A DNA stretch of 64,000 nucleotides from Paenibacillus sp. J2TS4 (GCF_018403245.1 NZ_BOSH01000001.1:434001-498000), one strand, 5' to 3'; numbered from the stretch's first letter, positions 42,815-52,586 are shown. Numbers and translations are program-made. The notes: generated by a model not told the origin, from the letters alone.

Positions 42815-42981
42815 CTGTCATCACCTTCAACAAATTCTATCCCTCGTTTTCAGTGTTTGTCAAGAAGGTTGGCACAAATTGACTGTGTAATACGAAAGTA
42901 TGGAATTTTATATTATAATGGAGGATAAGCCGCAGGACATCCGGATTATGGACAGTAAACGGGGAGGAGGACGGACGGCGC

Positions 42982-44712
42982 ATGACGAAGATGCTGTCTT
43001 TTTTAAAGCCATATCGAATTGCCATTACAGTCGCACTGCTTTTAATGTTAACCGAATTGACGGTGGAGCTGCTGCAGCCCTTCCTGATTTCCAAAATTAT
43101 TGACGACGGAATCACTCAACAGAATCTGTCCGTAGTTATGCAATGGGGAGGTGTGTTGATCGGATGCTCTTTACTGGCATTCCTTAGTGGGATCATCAAT
43201 TCTTTCTACGCATCCCACGTCAGCCAAAGCTTCGGCTTTGATGTAAGGGAAAAACTATATGAGAAAGTGCAATCGTTTTCTTTTGCCAATTTTAATCTCT
43301 TTCCCACTTCTTCCTTGATCACAAGACTGACTAACGACGTCACTCAAATCCAGAATACGGTATTTATGAGCTTGCGAATTATGCTGCGCTCGCCTTTGCT
43401 GGTCGTTGGCGGGGTGATCATGTCCTTGTTTATTCATGTCAAGCTTGCACTGCTGCTGGTCGTTTGTGTGCCGGTTTTATTAGTTTTTTTGTTATGGGCG
43501 ATGAAAAAAGCGGGAAGGCTGTTTCGGACAGTACAGGAAAAGCTGGATACCGTCAATAGTGTCATTCAGGAGAACTTGGCCGGAATGAAGCTGATTAAAG
43601 CCTTTCTCAGGAAAAACCACGAGGTCAAACGATTTACCGCATCCAGCCGGCAGCTCAAGGACCGGACGATGTCTGTTCTCCGCTTTACGGAGCTGACAGC
43701 GCCTATTGTGTTACTGCTCATGAATGTATGCATTATGGTCATCCTTTGGTTCGGCAGTGTCGAGGTGGAAGCCGGGGGAGCGAGTGTAGGTCAGGTAGTA
43801 GCGATAGTCAACTACGCCACACGAATGACGGCTGCGCTCTCCATGTTTACGATGATTATTATGAACTTTTCACGTGCGAAGGCATCGTCTTCCCGAATAA
43901 CAGAGGTGCTGGACACGGAAGGCGATCTTGTCGACGGGACAGACAGCGAGGGTTCGGCCAGAATTAGCGAAGGGAGAGTCGTGTTTGAGTCCGTTTCGTT
44001 CCGATACCCCGAGACCGATACTCCAACTTTACATAATCTGTCGTTCGAGGTTCTGCCGGGTGAAACCGTAGCTATTCTGGGAGCGACGGGTGCGGGTAAG
44101 ACTTCTCTATTCCAACTGATCCCGAGGCTGTACGATGCCAATGAAGGGACGATTTCTATCGACCATACCGATATTCGCCAGATGAGGATGGAACGATTGC
44201 GCCAGCAGATCGGCTACGTTCCCCAAGAAGCGCTGCTATTTACCGGAACGGTTAGAGAAAATATAGCCTGGGGCAAAGAAGACGCTTCGATGGAGGAAAT
44301 AGTGGAAGCGGCGAAGAGGGCACAAATTCATGAAACGATCCTCAAGTTCCCTAATCAATATAATTCTGTCATCGGGCAAAAGGGGGTCAATCTTTCCGGC
44401 GGACAAAGGCAGCGGCTGTCGATTGCCCGGGCATTGGTCAGAAAGCCCAAAATTGTTCTGCTGGACGACAGTACGAGCGCGCTGGATGCCAAGACCGAGG
44501 CGAAATTGCTGCACGCATTGAAGGAATATCCGTGCACCCTGATGATGATCACGCAAAAAATGACTACGGCCTTGGCCGCAGACACCATATTGCTGCTGGA
44601 GGACGGGAAGCTGCTGGCCAAAGGGACTCACGATCAATTATGGGAACACTCTCCGCTTTATAGACGGATCTATCATTCTCAATTCGGAGAGGAGACGCAT
44701 AGCCATGCTTAA
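42982..44712 (+). CDS. Heterodimeric ABC exporter half-transporter, degenerate ATPase site (YfiB/YheI-like)
   Basis: 576 residues from ATG 42982 after GGAGGAGG. Six-helix exporter domain (residues about 1-310) and ATPase domain. Walker A ATGAGKTS, signature NLSGGQRQRLSIARAL, and Walker B IVLLDDSTSALD, in which Asp replaces the catalytic Glu. This marks one degenerate nucleotide site, as in BmrC, YfiB and related multidrug pumps. The following gene overlaps by 8 bases and supplies the partner. Probably exports drugs or peptides; no substrate cue. Confidence 0.92.
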   Translation: MTKMLSFLKPYRIAITVALLLMLTELTVELLQPFLISKIIDDGITQQNLSVVMQWGGVLIGCSLLAFLSGIINSFYASHVSQSFGFDVREKLYEKVQSFSFANFNLFPTSSLITRLTNDVTQIQNTVFMSLRIMLRSPLLVVGGVIMSLFIHVKLALLLVVCVPVLLVFLLWAMKKAGRLFRTVQEKLDTVNSVIQENLAGMKLIKAFLRKNHEVKRFTASSRQLKDRTMSVLRFTELTAPIVLLLMNVCIMVILWFGSVEVEAGGASVGQVVAIVNYATRMTAALSMFTMIIMNFSRAKASSSRITEVLDTEGDLVDGTDSEGSARISEGRVVFESVSFRYPETDTPTLHNLSFEVLPGETVAILGATGAGKTSLFQLIPRLYDANEGTISIDHTDIRQMRMERLRQQIGYVPQEALLFTGTVRENIAWGKEDASMEEIVEAAKRAQIHETILKFPNQYNSVIGQKGVNLSGGQRQRLSIARALVRKPKIVLLDDSTSALDAKTEAKLLHALKEYPCTLMMITQKMTTALAADTILLLEDGKLLAKGTHDQLWEHSPLYRRIYHSQFGEETHSHA

Positions 44713-46594
44713 GGAATTAATCAGGCCTTTTCAATATCCCAAGACGAAATGGGAGGCGGAGAAGGGTTCGGTTTCGGACTCCTCCTCGCGATTCAAGCCT
44801 AAAGCCAAGGCGAAGAATTGGGCGGCAACCTTACGAAGAATCTGGACCTACCTTGCTCATAGCAAAGGTAAATTAATGATGGTGCTGTTCCTGGTCGTAT
44901 TAAGCTCGGGCCTTACTTTACTGGGCCCTTTCCTGGTTGGTAAAGCGATAGATGACTATATCGTTCTCCGGAACAACAGCGGCCTGCTCTATACCCTGCT
45001 TGGTCTAGCCGGCGTATATCTGCTGCAATCGGTTACGGTGTGGTTGCAAAATTATTGGATGATCGGAATCGCTCAAAAAACAGTTTTTACGATGCGCTCC
45101 CAATTGTTCGAGCATCTCCACCGGCTGCCGATCGCTTACTTTGATAAAAGACAGCATGGCGAATTGATGAGCCGGGTTACAAACGATATTGAAAACGTAA
45201 GCTCTACTCTAAACAGTTCATTCATTCAAATCTTTTCCAGTGTGCTGACACTGATTGGAGCTATTTCCGTTATGATTTGGCTCAGTCCGCTGCTGACGCT
45301 CATTACGTTCCTCGTTGTACCGGCCATGTTCTACGGGACGAAGTGGATCACCAAGAGAACAGGCCGCCTGTTCAAGGAGCAGCAAAAAAACCTGGGACAA
45401 TTAAACGGGCACATCGAGGAGACGATCTCTGGCCAGCGGATTGTTAAAACCTTCTCACAGGAGAAGAGAGTCATCTCCGAGTTCAAAGAGAAGAACGAAA
45501 GGATCCGGCAATCTGCATTCTGGGCGCAAACCTTTACCGGATTTATCCCCAAGGTTATGAACGTATTGAATAATATGAGCTTTGCCCTGATTGCTGGAGT
45601 AGGAGGAATTCTCGCCATCCAAAGTATAATCTCGATCGGAGCTATTGTCGTATTCGTTGAATATTCCAGACAGTTTACTCGGCCGTTGAACGATCTGGCG
45701 AACCAATTCAACACCCTTCTGTCAGCGGTAGCCGGAGCGGAAAGAGTGTTTGATATTTTGGATGAAGAGGCTGAGGAGAAGGAGGAGAGCGAATCGATTC
45801 GCATGCCGGAGATCCGGGGAGAGGTTTCATTCTCGAACGTGTCCTTTTCCTATGAAAAGGGAGGCGATACGATAGCGAATGTCAGCTTCCATGCCGCTCC
45901 CGGAGAGACGATAGCGTTCGTAGGGCCGACAGGGGCCGGCAAGACGACTCTTATTAATCTGCTGTCGCGCTTCTATGATGCGGATAGCGGAGTCATATCG
46001 ATCGATGGATACGATATTACTAAGATTAAGCGGGCGGACTTGCGCAAGCAGATGGCTTTTGTCCTTCAGGAATCGTTCCTCTTCCAGGGAACGGTCCGAG
46101 ATAATATCCGGTACGGAAGATTGGAAGCAAGCGATGAAGAGGTGGAGGAAGCTGCCCAATTGGCGGACGCCCATTCGTTTATTATGAAGATGCGCGATCA
46201 GTACGATACGGTGCTTAAGCCGAATGGCGAAGGAATCAGCCAGGGACAGAAGCAGCTATTGTCTATCGCCCGGGCGATTCTGGCCAATCCGACGCTCCTT
46301 ATTCTGGACGAGGCTACCAGCAGCATTGATACAGTGACAGAGATTAAAATTCAGGATGCTTTGCAGCGGTTGATGAAGGGGAGAACCAGCTTCGTTATCG
46401 CCCATCGGCTCAATACTATCCAGAAGGCCGACCGAATTATCGTACTGCAAGAAGGGAAAATCAACGAGGCAGGCTCGCATGAGGAGCTTCTTGAGCGACG
46501 AGGGTTTTATTATGAGCTGCATAATCGGCTGATTACATTGGGGGACGAGGAGCAGGACGGTTTATCTTTAGGCAGCGCTGAACGCACCTCGTGA
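44705..46594 (+). CDS. Heterodimeric ABC exporter half-transporter, canonical ATPase site (YfiC/YheH-like)
   Basis: 629 residues starting inside the end of the previous gene, with GGAGAGGAGAC upstream. An extra N-terminal cytosolic extension of about 45 residues, six-helix exporter core, and an ATPase domain with Walker A GPTGAGKTT, signature GISQGQKQLLSIARAI (Gly-to-Gln variant in the LSGGQ motif), and Walker B LLILDEATSSID with an intact Glu. Together with the first half it forms an asymmetric exporter of the BmrCD/YfiBC type. A G+C-rich hairpin (46613-46636) follows. Confidence 0.92.
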   Translation: MLKELIRPFQYPKTKWEAEKGSVSDSSSRFKPKAKAKNWAATLRRIWTYLAHSKGKLMMVLFLVVLSSGLTLLGPFLVGKAIDDYIVLRNNSGLLYTLLGLAGVYLLQSVTVWLQNYWMIGIAQKTVFTMRSQLFEHLHRLPIAYFDKRQHGELMSRVTNDIENVSSTLNSSFIQIFSSVLTLIGAISVMIWLSPLLTLITFLVVPAMFYGTKWITKRTGRLFKEQQKNLGQLNGHIEETISGQRIVKTFSQEKRVISEFKEKNERIRQSAFWAQTFTGFIPKVMNVLNNMSFALIAGVGGILAIQSIISIGAIVVFVEYSRQFTRPLNDLANQFNTLLSAVAGAERVFDILDEEAEEKEESESIRMPEIRGEVSFSNVSFSYEKGGDTIANVSFHAAPGETIAFVGPTGAGKTTLINLLSRFYDADSGVISIDGYDITKIKRADLRKQMAFVLQESFLFQGTVRDNIRYGRLEASDEEVEEAAQLADAHSFIMKMRDQYDTVLKPNGEGISQGQKQLLSIARAILANPTLLILDEATSSIDTVTEIKIQDALQRLMKGRTSFVIAHRLNTIQKADRIIVLQEGKINEAGSHEELLERRGFYYELHNRLITLGDEEQDGLSLGSAERTS

Positions 46595-46711
46595 GCAGCT
46601 GTAATGCCGCATAGGCCGCGGGTAAGTCCGCGGCCCAGAGAAGCGGCGTGAAGATAACGATGCTATGACTATAGCGAGGATATCGACAACAGTTCGGAGG
46701 AGATGCCGATA

Positions 46712-47518
46712 TTACAAAGGAACGGTGACGGGCTGTTTGTTCCGAAAGAAAACCCACTCCTTGTAGCCTATTTCTCTCAGCTTTCTTTGCACCAGCTCCC
46801 ATTCATCCCCTATCCGCGAAGGAATATGGGCGTCAGAGCCGAAGGTAACCGGAATTCCATAGAACAAAGCGCGTTCCAGCACGTCGTCGGAAGGATACCA
46901 GCCTCCGCATGCTTTGGTTTTGCCGGATGTGTTGATTTCGATGGCTACGCCGCTTTCGCCGATTATTTGCAAGGTAGCTTCCACGGCTTTAGTAGGAATA
47001 TCTGAAAATTCAGGATAAAATCCTTTCATGGCATCGATATGCCCCAGAATTTGGAACATTCCACTTTGAGCAGATTGCCGAATCAAATCGTAATACTCCT
47101 CTTTGACCGCTATTTTTTGCACATCGCTCAGCTTTTTCCAGCGGTTTCGATTGAATATGCTTAATCCGCCGGTCTGATGCACGCTTCCGATGATGTAATC
47201 GAACGGGTATTGGTCGTAGATTTGACGGTACAGCTCGGCGTGCTCCGGAAAAAAATCGGACTCGACTCCCAACAGAACCTCAATGCGGTCCTCATATTCC
47301 TTCTTCAGCTTGAGCACTTCCGAAATATAGCTGGAAAATTCGCTTTTGGCCATGGCGATATACGGCTCTGCGTGATCTTCCTCTCGGCCAAAATAGGGGG
47401 AATGATCGGAAATGCCAACAACGTTCAAGCCTGCTTCCAGAGCGGATTCGATGTAATCCCGGATCGAGCCTTCCGCATGTCCGCAACGATCATGGTGAGT
47501 ATGCATATCGAATTTCAT
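46712..47518 (-). CDS. PHP-family histidinol-phosphatase
   Basis: 268 residues from ATG 47518 with TTAGGAGGA upstream. Polymerase-and-histidinol-phosphatase fold: MHTHHDRCGHAEGS at the N-terminus supplies the first metal ligands (H-x-H), then GISDHSPYF, LLGVESDFFP, IIGSVHQTGG, and GSDAH near residue 233. The family (HisJ/HisK) removes phosphate from histidinol-1-phosphate in histidine synthesis. No other his gene is in the window, so its role rests on homology. Single gene, divergent from the next LysR gene by about 90 bases of convergent spacing with it. Confidence 0.85.
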   Translation of the reverse strand: MKFDMHTHHDRCGHAEGSIRDYIESALEAGLNVVGISDHSPYFGREEDHAEPYIAMAKSEFSSYISEVLKLKKEYEDRIEVLLGVESDFFPEHAELYRQIYDQYPFDYIIGSVHQTGGLSIFNRNRWKKLSDVQKIAVKEEYYDLIRQSAQSGMFQILGHIDAMKGFYPEFSDIPTKAVEATLQIIGESGVAIEINTSGKTKACGGWYPSDDVLERALFYGIPVTFGSDAHIPSRIGDEWELVQRKLREIGYKEWVFFRNKQPVTVPL

Positions 47519-47628
47519 AATGGAGATCCTCCTAACTCGCGTTGATTTAATAAGAAGCTTACCGGTTACTATTATATTTTCTCAGGCCTATCAGGATACG
47601 GGGACTATGGGGCAGCTCAAGCTGCCGC

Positions 47629-48531
47629 TTATTCTGAACTGATAAAATGGGTTTCCGGCATCCCCTTCAGATCGTTCAAAAACTGTTTAATCGCGGAGCT
47701 TAAATATCTGCCGGATTTATAAATGACCCCGACGGGGTGAGGGGTTTCCAGCTCGCTGACTTGAATCATTTTTAAAGTGCCGAGACGAATTTCATTAGTG
47801 ATCGACATTTTGGATATAATAGCCGCTCCCAGATTCAATTCAACCATCCGTTTAACCTCTTCACTGCTGGACAGCTCCATAACGATCTGCGGTTGAATGT
47901 TCAGCTTTCTTAATACCTGATCGACAAATCTGCGGACAGCCGTGTCCGGTGACAGCATGATGAACGGAAGATGATGAAGATTCTCGACGGAAGTATGGGA
48001 GGATTTGGCCAACGGATGATTAGGAGAAACAACTAGCTCGAAAGAGTCATAGTACAGCATGGAGGTTTCCAGTCCGGGACTCTTATCGAAGAGATAGGCA
48101 ATTCCAATGTCTATAGCCCCGCTTTCTACGCTGGACATGATCTGGGAGGAGGGCATGGAATGAATGGTCGTTTTGATGAGTGGATATTGATCCTGGAAAT
48201 AGGAAAGCACTCTGGGTAAAATCTGGACGGCGATAGACGTAGTCGTTCCCAAATTGATGTGTCCTTGAGGCTTATGCTCCAAATCGGACAATCTTTGCTT
48301 CAGCTCCTCCACCGTTCGCAAAATTTTGTACGCATGCTCTAGAAAAACCCGGCCGCTGTCCGTTAAGGTGACCGGCTGATTCCGATCAATGAGCACCGCT
48401 TTAAATTCGTCTTCCAGGCTCTTGATTTGAGCGGAAACAGCGGGCTGGGTCAAGTTAAGCAGCTCACCGGCTTTACGAAAGCTCATCGTTTGTGAAATAG
48501 TAATTAACGTTTCCAGTTGATTGATGTTCAC
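47629..48531 (-). CDS. LysR-family transcriptional regulator (CysL/CbbR-like)
   Basis: 300 residues from GTG 48531, with AGGAGGTGGA upstream. N-terminal winged helix ETLITISQTMSFRKAGELLNL then TQPAVSAQIKSLEDEFKA, and a two-lobed effector domain. The gene is divergent from the isomerase-like gene at 48812, with a palindrome-like AAGGT-N8-ACCTT at 48660-48677 between them that could be its operator. The effector is unknown. Residues in the first lobe (LGTTTSIAVQILPRVL) place it with the CysB/CbbR/CysL group. Confidence 0.88.
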   Translation of the reverse strand: MNINQLETLITISQTMSFRKAGELLNLTQPAVSAQIKSLEDEFKAVLIDRNQPVTLTDSGRVFLEHAYKILRTVEELKQRLSDLEHKPQGHINLGTTTSIAVQILPRVLSYFQDQYPLIKTTIHSMPSSQIMSSVESGAIDIGIAYLFDKSPGLETSMLYYDSFELVVSPNHPLAKSSHTSVENLHHLPFIMLSPDTAVRRFVDQVLRKLNIQPQIVMELSSSEEVKRMVELNLGAAIISKMSITNEIRLGTLKMIQVSELETPHPVGVIYKSGRYLSSAIKQFLNDLKGMPETHFISSE

Positions 48532-48811
48532 TCCGCTCCACCTCCTGTTATCATTTAGGTTTCCAAAGGGTCAAGAAGACAATTCAATAATTGTTAATTA
48601 TCGGCTGAATTGGCGGAATAAATTTTATTTTTCAATGTCTTATTATAGAACAGAAAGAAAAGGTCATCAATAACCTTTACATAAAAATAATGCCAAGTTG
48701 TTATTTATTATCTTTTTAGGTTAGATAGAGAACTCCGTGCTTTTGTGTGTAAAGCTTTCGTTTATAGAAGTTTTGTAATAAGATAGTATTCGTTGAAAGG
48801 AGGGGCAGAAA
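48532..48811. promoter_or_regulatory. Divergent regulatory region, LysR gene and isomerase-like gene
   Basis: 280 A+T-rich bases. AAGGT at 48660-48664 and ACCTT at 48673-48677 form an interrupted palindrome with T-N11-A-type spacing typical of LysR operators. No reading frame. Confidence 0.45.
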
Positions 48812-49663
48812 ATGAAATTCGGTTTATGCATCCGTTTGGACTATCCCCCAACAGAAAGCGGTACGGAGGATGGGCAGAAGGGGTGGTTGCGGCATCTGAA
48901 GGCGGAGCTTATGACCGCCTCACAAGCAGGGTTCGATTATGTCGAGCTGCCGTTAAGTCCGTTAACGGCTCTTCCGGATGATTTATTTGCCCAAGCTCGC
49001 TCAGTGTTGGAAAGCTCGGGCTTGCCTTGTCCGGTCATGAATTCACTGATCCGTCCGGGCCTCAAGCTGACAGGACCTGAGGCGGATCCGAAGGAAGCCG
49101 AGGCTTACCTGAGCCATGCTATACTTAGAGCCCAACAAATGGGGGCTCATACCCTTGTGCTGGGTGCAGGGAAGGCGAGGAACGTTCCTGACGGCTTTGC
49201 CCAAGAGACCGCAGGACAGCAATGGGAAGCCTTTCTTCACCAATGTGAGGCCAAGGCAGCTGAACAGGAGATCATTATAGCGGTTGAGCCGCTTAATCGT
49301 AAAGAATGCAACCTGATCAAATGGGTGGAGGAAGCCATTGAGCTTGCTGCCGGACTTTACTTGCCTCATATTCGTGCAGCTGCGGATTCCTATCATATGC
49401 TAGTGCAAAGGGAAGAATACGATATTTTGGAGGAAGCGGTCGACATGGGGCTTCTGGCGCACGTCCATCTTGCGGACCGTGACCGGAAGCTTCCGGGGAG
49501 CCCGAATGTGGATAAGGGTATAAATTTTCAAGAGCTGCTTCGCGTTCTGAAGCAATCCGGCTATTCCGGTGCGCTTAGCTTCGAGTGTAGACCGGAGGAC
49601 AGCGGGGCCTGGTCCCTTCGACAATCGCTTGCTTATGTGAAACAAATATGGGATGAGCAATAG
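48812..49663 (+). CDS. Sugar phosphate isomerase/epimerase-like TIM-barrel protein
   Basis: 283 residues from ATG 48812 with AAAGGAGGGG upstream. AP-endonuclease-2-type TIM barrel: AGFDYVELPLSPLTALPDD near residue 40, LGAGKARNVPDG, IIIAVEPLNRKECNLI near 155 with a metal-binding Glu, RAAADSYHMLVQ with Asp/His, and HVHLADRDRKLPG. The four metal ligands of the family are in place. Substrates in this family vary (xylose, inositol, tagatose derivatives); none can be chosen. It is divergent from the LysR gene, a likely regulator. Confidence 0.85.
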   Translation: MKFGLCIRLDYPPTESGTEDGQKGWLRHLKAELMTASQAGFDYVELPLSPLTALPDDLFAQARSVLESSGLPCPVMNSLIRPGLKLTGPEADPKEAEAYLSHAILRAQQMGAHTLVLGAGKARNVPDGFAQETAGQQWEAFLHQCEAKAAEQEIIIAVEPLNRKECNLIKWVEEAIELAAGLYLPHIRAAADSYHMLVQREEYDILEEAVDMGLLAHVHLADRDRKLPGSPNVDKGINFQELLRVLKQSGYSGALSFECRPEDSGAWSLRQSLAYVKQIWDEQ

Positions 49664-49665
49664 AG

Positions 49666-49698
49666 GAAGCCCGGATGACACATTCCGGGCTTCTTGCT
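49666..49698 (+). terminator. Terminator of isomerase-like gene
   Basis: GAAGCCCGGA/TCCGGGCTTC arms directly after the stop with a short T tract; may serve both strands. Confidence 0.75.
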
Positions 49699-49733
49699 TG
49701 ATATAATCGTATTAGGAGCCTGTTTGAGCTCGC

Positions 49734-51236
49734 TTAAGCCAGCTCAAGGCGGACGCAGAAGCGTATCTCATCGCCTTCTGATTCGGCCCATATTTCTCCG
49801 CCATGCGTATCAATTATACTCTTGGCTATGGCTAGTCCAAGTCCCGATCCTCCGGTAGCGGATGTTCTGGAAGCGTCTATCCGGTAGAAGCGCTCAAACA
49901 GCTTATCCAGCTCATTCCTCGGAATGGAATCTCCGTTGTTAATGATACAGACTCTCGCGTTTCCCTGCTCCTTGGACAAGTGAACGGAAACTGTACCGGG
50001 CTTGGTGCTGTATTTAATCGCGTTGGTCAGTAAGTTTTCAAAGACGCGGATCATCTGGTCAGCATCGATATTAACCATCAGGCGTTCAGCGGGAAGCTGC
50101 CGCTTCAGCGCCAGCTCATTTTCTTCCGCATAGCTGATCGTTTCCTCCAGCAGCTGCTCTATAAGCTCGTTAAGGCAAACGGTTTCCTTGGTCAGCCTGA
50201 CTCCTTGATTAGACAGCTTCGTATATTCAAATAAGTCGTCAATCAATCCTTTTAATTTCTCCGATTTACTGGAGGCGATGCTTAAATAAGTTTCGGCTTG
50301 CCGTTCATCCTCATAATTTTTATCCTTGAGAAGCCGTAAATAACCGATAATGAGTGTGAGCGGTGTCCGCAAGTCGTGAGAAACATTCGTAATCAGCTCA
50401 TTTTTGGTGCGTTCGGCCAGCCGTTCCTCCTCAATGGTTCTCTGCAATTCTCCTACCATATGATTAATGTTGGAAGCGAGAGAACCGAGCTCATCGGAAG
50501 ATTTATGAGGCACCCGATATTCAAGATTGCCTTTGGATATTTCCAACAACCCCTGGGCCAGTTCCTCCACATCCTTCATTTTTCTTTTAGTCAGCCAATA
50601 GAACAGGAGAATAAATGCCGCTACAGCCGCTATCATCGGAATCGGACTGGAGCCCGGAATGTAATCTATTTGCGCATTCGGGATGCCGCTGACGACCAGG
50701 TAAGCTTTCTCGCTGATCAGATCAATCGGGAAGAAGGTGATGAACTCCCGAGGAGAGTTGTCATAATAGATCCGGTCATTCATCGCATTCGAGATGAGAT
50801 GATGGACATCCACGTGTGTTTCCGTGGCGTTGGAGCTCTTGTACAGCACTTGCCCCTCGAGTGACAGAATAAGGATTTTATAAGGACTATATTGCATCGT
50901 GTCCCTGATTACATGAAGGACTTCTTCCTCCGTCTCCCGATGTTGCATCCGATCAGCAATATACCGCGCTTCACTTTCAATATCTTTTTTGCCCTGGGTG
51001 TAATCAATCCGGGCAAATTTATTGTACTGGCCAAAAAAGGTGGTGCTCAAAGCATACACGAATACAGAAACAAGCAGGCAAATCACAAAAGTTACGATCA
51101 ATTGCAAGCGAATGCTTTCCTGGACTTTCTTGATTCCTTTAAAAAGCATGCTGAAGGAAAAGCGGATAAGATCTCCAATCCAATTGAACGGAAAAATACG
51201 GCCGAGCCATTTAAAAGGGGAGAATTTAATTTTCAA
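49734..51236 (-). CDS. Membrane sensor histidine kinase (HAMP, EnvZ/WalK-like)
   Basis: 500 residues from TTG 51236, 9-11 bases after GGGGGGT; a TTG at 51248 overlaps that site. Membrane helix at about 40-60 and another near 210, with an extracytoplasmic sensor of about 140 residues between them, then a HAMP domain (about 220-275), HisKA with the phosphorylated His in NVSHDLRTPLTLIIGYL, and HATPase (LTNAIKYS, FERFYRIDASR, GSGLGLAIAK). It overlaps the response regulator by 11 bases. The ligand is unknown; PAP2 upstream in the operon suggests a link to lipid or envelope status. Confidence 0.93.
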   Translation of the reverse strand: MKIKFSPFKWLGRIFPFNWIGDLIRFSFSMLFKGIKKVQESIRLQLIVTFVICLLVSVFVYALSTTFFGQYNKFARIDYTQGKKDIESEARYIADRMQHRETEEEVLHVIRDTMQYSPYKILILSLEGQVLYKSSNATETHVDVHHLISNAMNDRIYYDNSPREFITFFPIDLISEKAYLVVSGIPNAQIDYIPGSSPIPMIAAVAAFILLFYWLTKRKMKDVEELAQGLLEISKGNLEYRVPHKSSDELGSLASNINHMVGELQRTIEEERLAERTKNELITNVSHDLRTPLTLIIGYLRLLKDKNYEDERQAETYLSIASSKSEKLKGLIDDLFEYTKLSNQGVRLTKETVCLNELIEQLLEETISYAEENELALKRQLPAERLMVNIDADQMIRVFENLLTNAIKYSTKPGTVSVHLSKEQGNARVCIINNGDSIPRNELDKLFERFYRIDASRTSATGGSGLGLAIAKSIIDTHGGEIWAESEGDEIRFCVRLELA

Positions 51237-51921
51237 TTTTATAGCCAACCCCCCATACCGTCTTTATAAAACGCGGCTTTCTTGGATTGTCCTCGATTTT
51301 CTCTCTTATTTTCCGAATATGCACCATCACCGTATTTTCAGACTCAAAAAAAGCTTCCTTCCAGACTCGCTCATATATTTTCTCAATGCTGAAAACCATT
51401 CCCCGATTTCTGGCCAGCAGCTCAAGGATGGAAAACTCGCGGGGAGTCAGCTTCACCTCGCGCCCGTCTACCTTCACTTCGTGGGTTGCCGTATTGATTG
51501 TCAAATCGTCGATTTCGATCTCCTCCGCATTCGTTGGGGAAGGAGTATTCAGCTTATTGTATCGTCTGAGCTGGGATTTGACCCGGGCCAGCAGTTCCAG
51601 CGGGTTAAAGGGCTTGGTGACATAATCGTCCGCACCCATGCTCAATCCGGTGATTTTATCCATGTCCTGGCTTTTGGCCGACAACATAATGATAGGCATG
51701 TTTCTCTGCTCGCGAATTTTGAGGCAAGCCTGAATCCCGTCCATTTTGGGCATCATGATGTCCAATATGATGAGATCGACGGCATGGGACTCCAGCACGT
51801 TCAATGCTTCCAGCCCGTTATAGGCTTTTAAAAGATTATAGCCATCATTTTTTAAATAAATTTCAAGCAAATCCACTATTTCTTTTTCGTCGTCGACAAG
51901 GAGTATCGTTTCCCTGGCCAT
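51226..51921 (-). CDS. OmpR-family response regulator
   Basis: 231 residues from ATG 51921 with AAGGAAGGAGC upstream. Receiver domain with acidic pocket DDEKE, phospho-accepting Asp in DLIILDIMMPKMDG, Thr/Lys in MLSAKSQD and YVTKPF, and a winged-helix DNA-binding domain (LTPREFSILELLARN, VHIRKIREKI). Partner of the kinase in the same operon, and its start lies 46 bases inside the end of the PAP2 gene. A direct repeat upstream of the operon at 52738-52753 may be its target. Vancomycin- or bacitracin-response regulators are similar in layout, but I cannot assign it. Confidence 0.94.
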   Translation of the reverse strand: MARETILLVDDEKEIVDLLEIYLKNDGYNLLKAYNGLEALNVLESHAVDLIILDIMMPKMDGIQACLKIREQRNMPIIMLSAKSQDMDKITGLSMGADDYVTKPFNPLELLARVKSQLRRYNKLNTPSPTNAEEIEIDDLTINTATHEVKVDGREVKLTPREFSILELLARNRGMVFSIEKIYERVWKEAFFESENTVMVHIRKIREKIEDNPRKPRFIKTVWGVGYKIEN

Positions 51922-52586
51922 ATCTTTAAGCTCCTTCCTTTAAGGACCCGTTGAATAACCGCTTGACTAAGCACGAAAGCAAGCTCTCCCAAGAGGATAG
52001 CGGCGATGGCGTCCAGCACGACATGCTGTTTAACGAATAGCGTCGATAAAATAATGAGGGTTGAGATTATGATAGTAAAGCTTCTTAATCCCCAGCCGCG
52101 GATTGAACTGGCGAGCAAACCTCTCATCGCCAAATAACTGGTCAGAACATGGATGCTTGGAAAGCAGTTGAAAGGCTGATCCGACCAATAAATGAACCGG
52201 ACGAGAGCCGTTAGCGGATCATTCCCGAGCAGTTCCGGCCGGGGAACGGTCGTCTGGTAGAAAAAATAAATAACATAGCAGACGATCAGGCCGATATGAA
52301 AGGAAAACAAAGTTTCATAATAGGTTCTCCGGTCCTTCGCACATAATAATACAAGAACAAAAATAATGAAAGCATACCACGCAATATAGGGCAGTATAAA
52401 GATTTTCCAGAATGGGATCCAGTCATCCAAACCTATAGCCAATTGACTTGCTCCACGGCCGGAATGGTTGAGCAGCGGGTAGATAATATTCAGCAGTGGT
52501 ATCGTCAGCAGCAGCAAGAGCGGCTTGATATTGTCTTTAAGCCATCCGTTTTGGCTTGCGGTTCGGGTTCTATATTGTAGCCGCAA
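51876..52586 (-). CDS. PAP2-family membrane phosphatase
   Basis: 236 residues from TTG 52586, nine bases after AAGGGGG; the upstream ATG at 52607 has no site. Six membrane helices. Phosphatase motifs: P-R-P in YQTTVPRPELLG, P-S-I-H in CFPSIHVLTS, and H-x3-D in KQHVVLDAIA, though the usual SR before the last motif is STLF here. Family members remove phosphate from undecaprenyl pyrophosphate, phosphatidate or inositol phospholipid. It starts the operon with the regulator and kinase that follow, so it may be part of an envelope-stress response. Confidence 0.82.
   Translation of the reverse strand: MRLQYRTRTASQNGWLKDNIKPLLLLLTIPLLNIIYPLLNHSGRGASQLAIGLDDWIPFWKIFILPYIAWYAFIIFVLVLLCAKDRRTYYETLFSFHIGLIVCYVIYFFYQTTVPRPELLGNDPLTALVRFIYWSDQPFNCFPSIHVLTSYLAMRGLLASSIRGWGLRSFTIIISTLIILSTLFVKQHVVLDAIAAILLGELAFVLSQAVIQRVLKGRSLKIWPGKRYSLSTTKKK

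Noticed and set aside
42900..43103. 67-codon frame overlapping the start of the ABC exporter gene
   Set aside because: It runs into the next gene out of frame and has no ribosome site; more likely the leader region.
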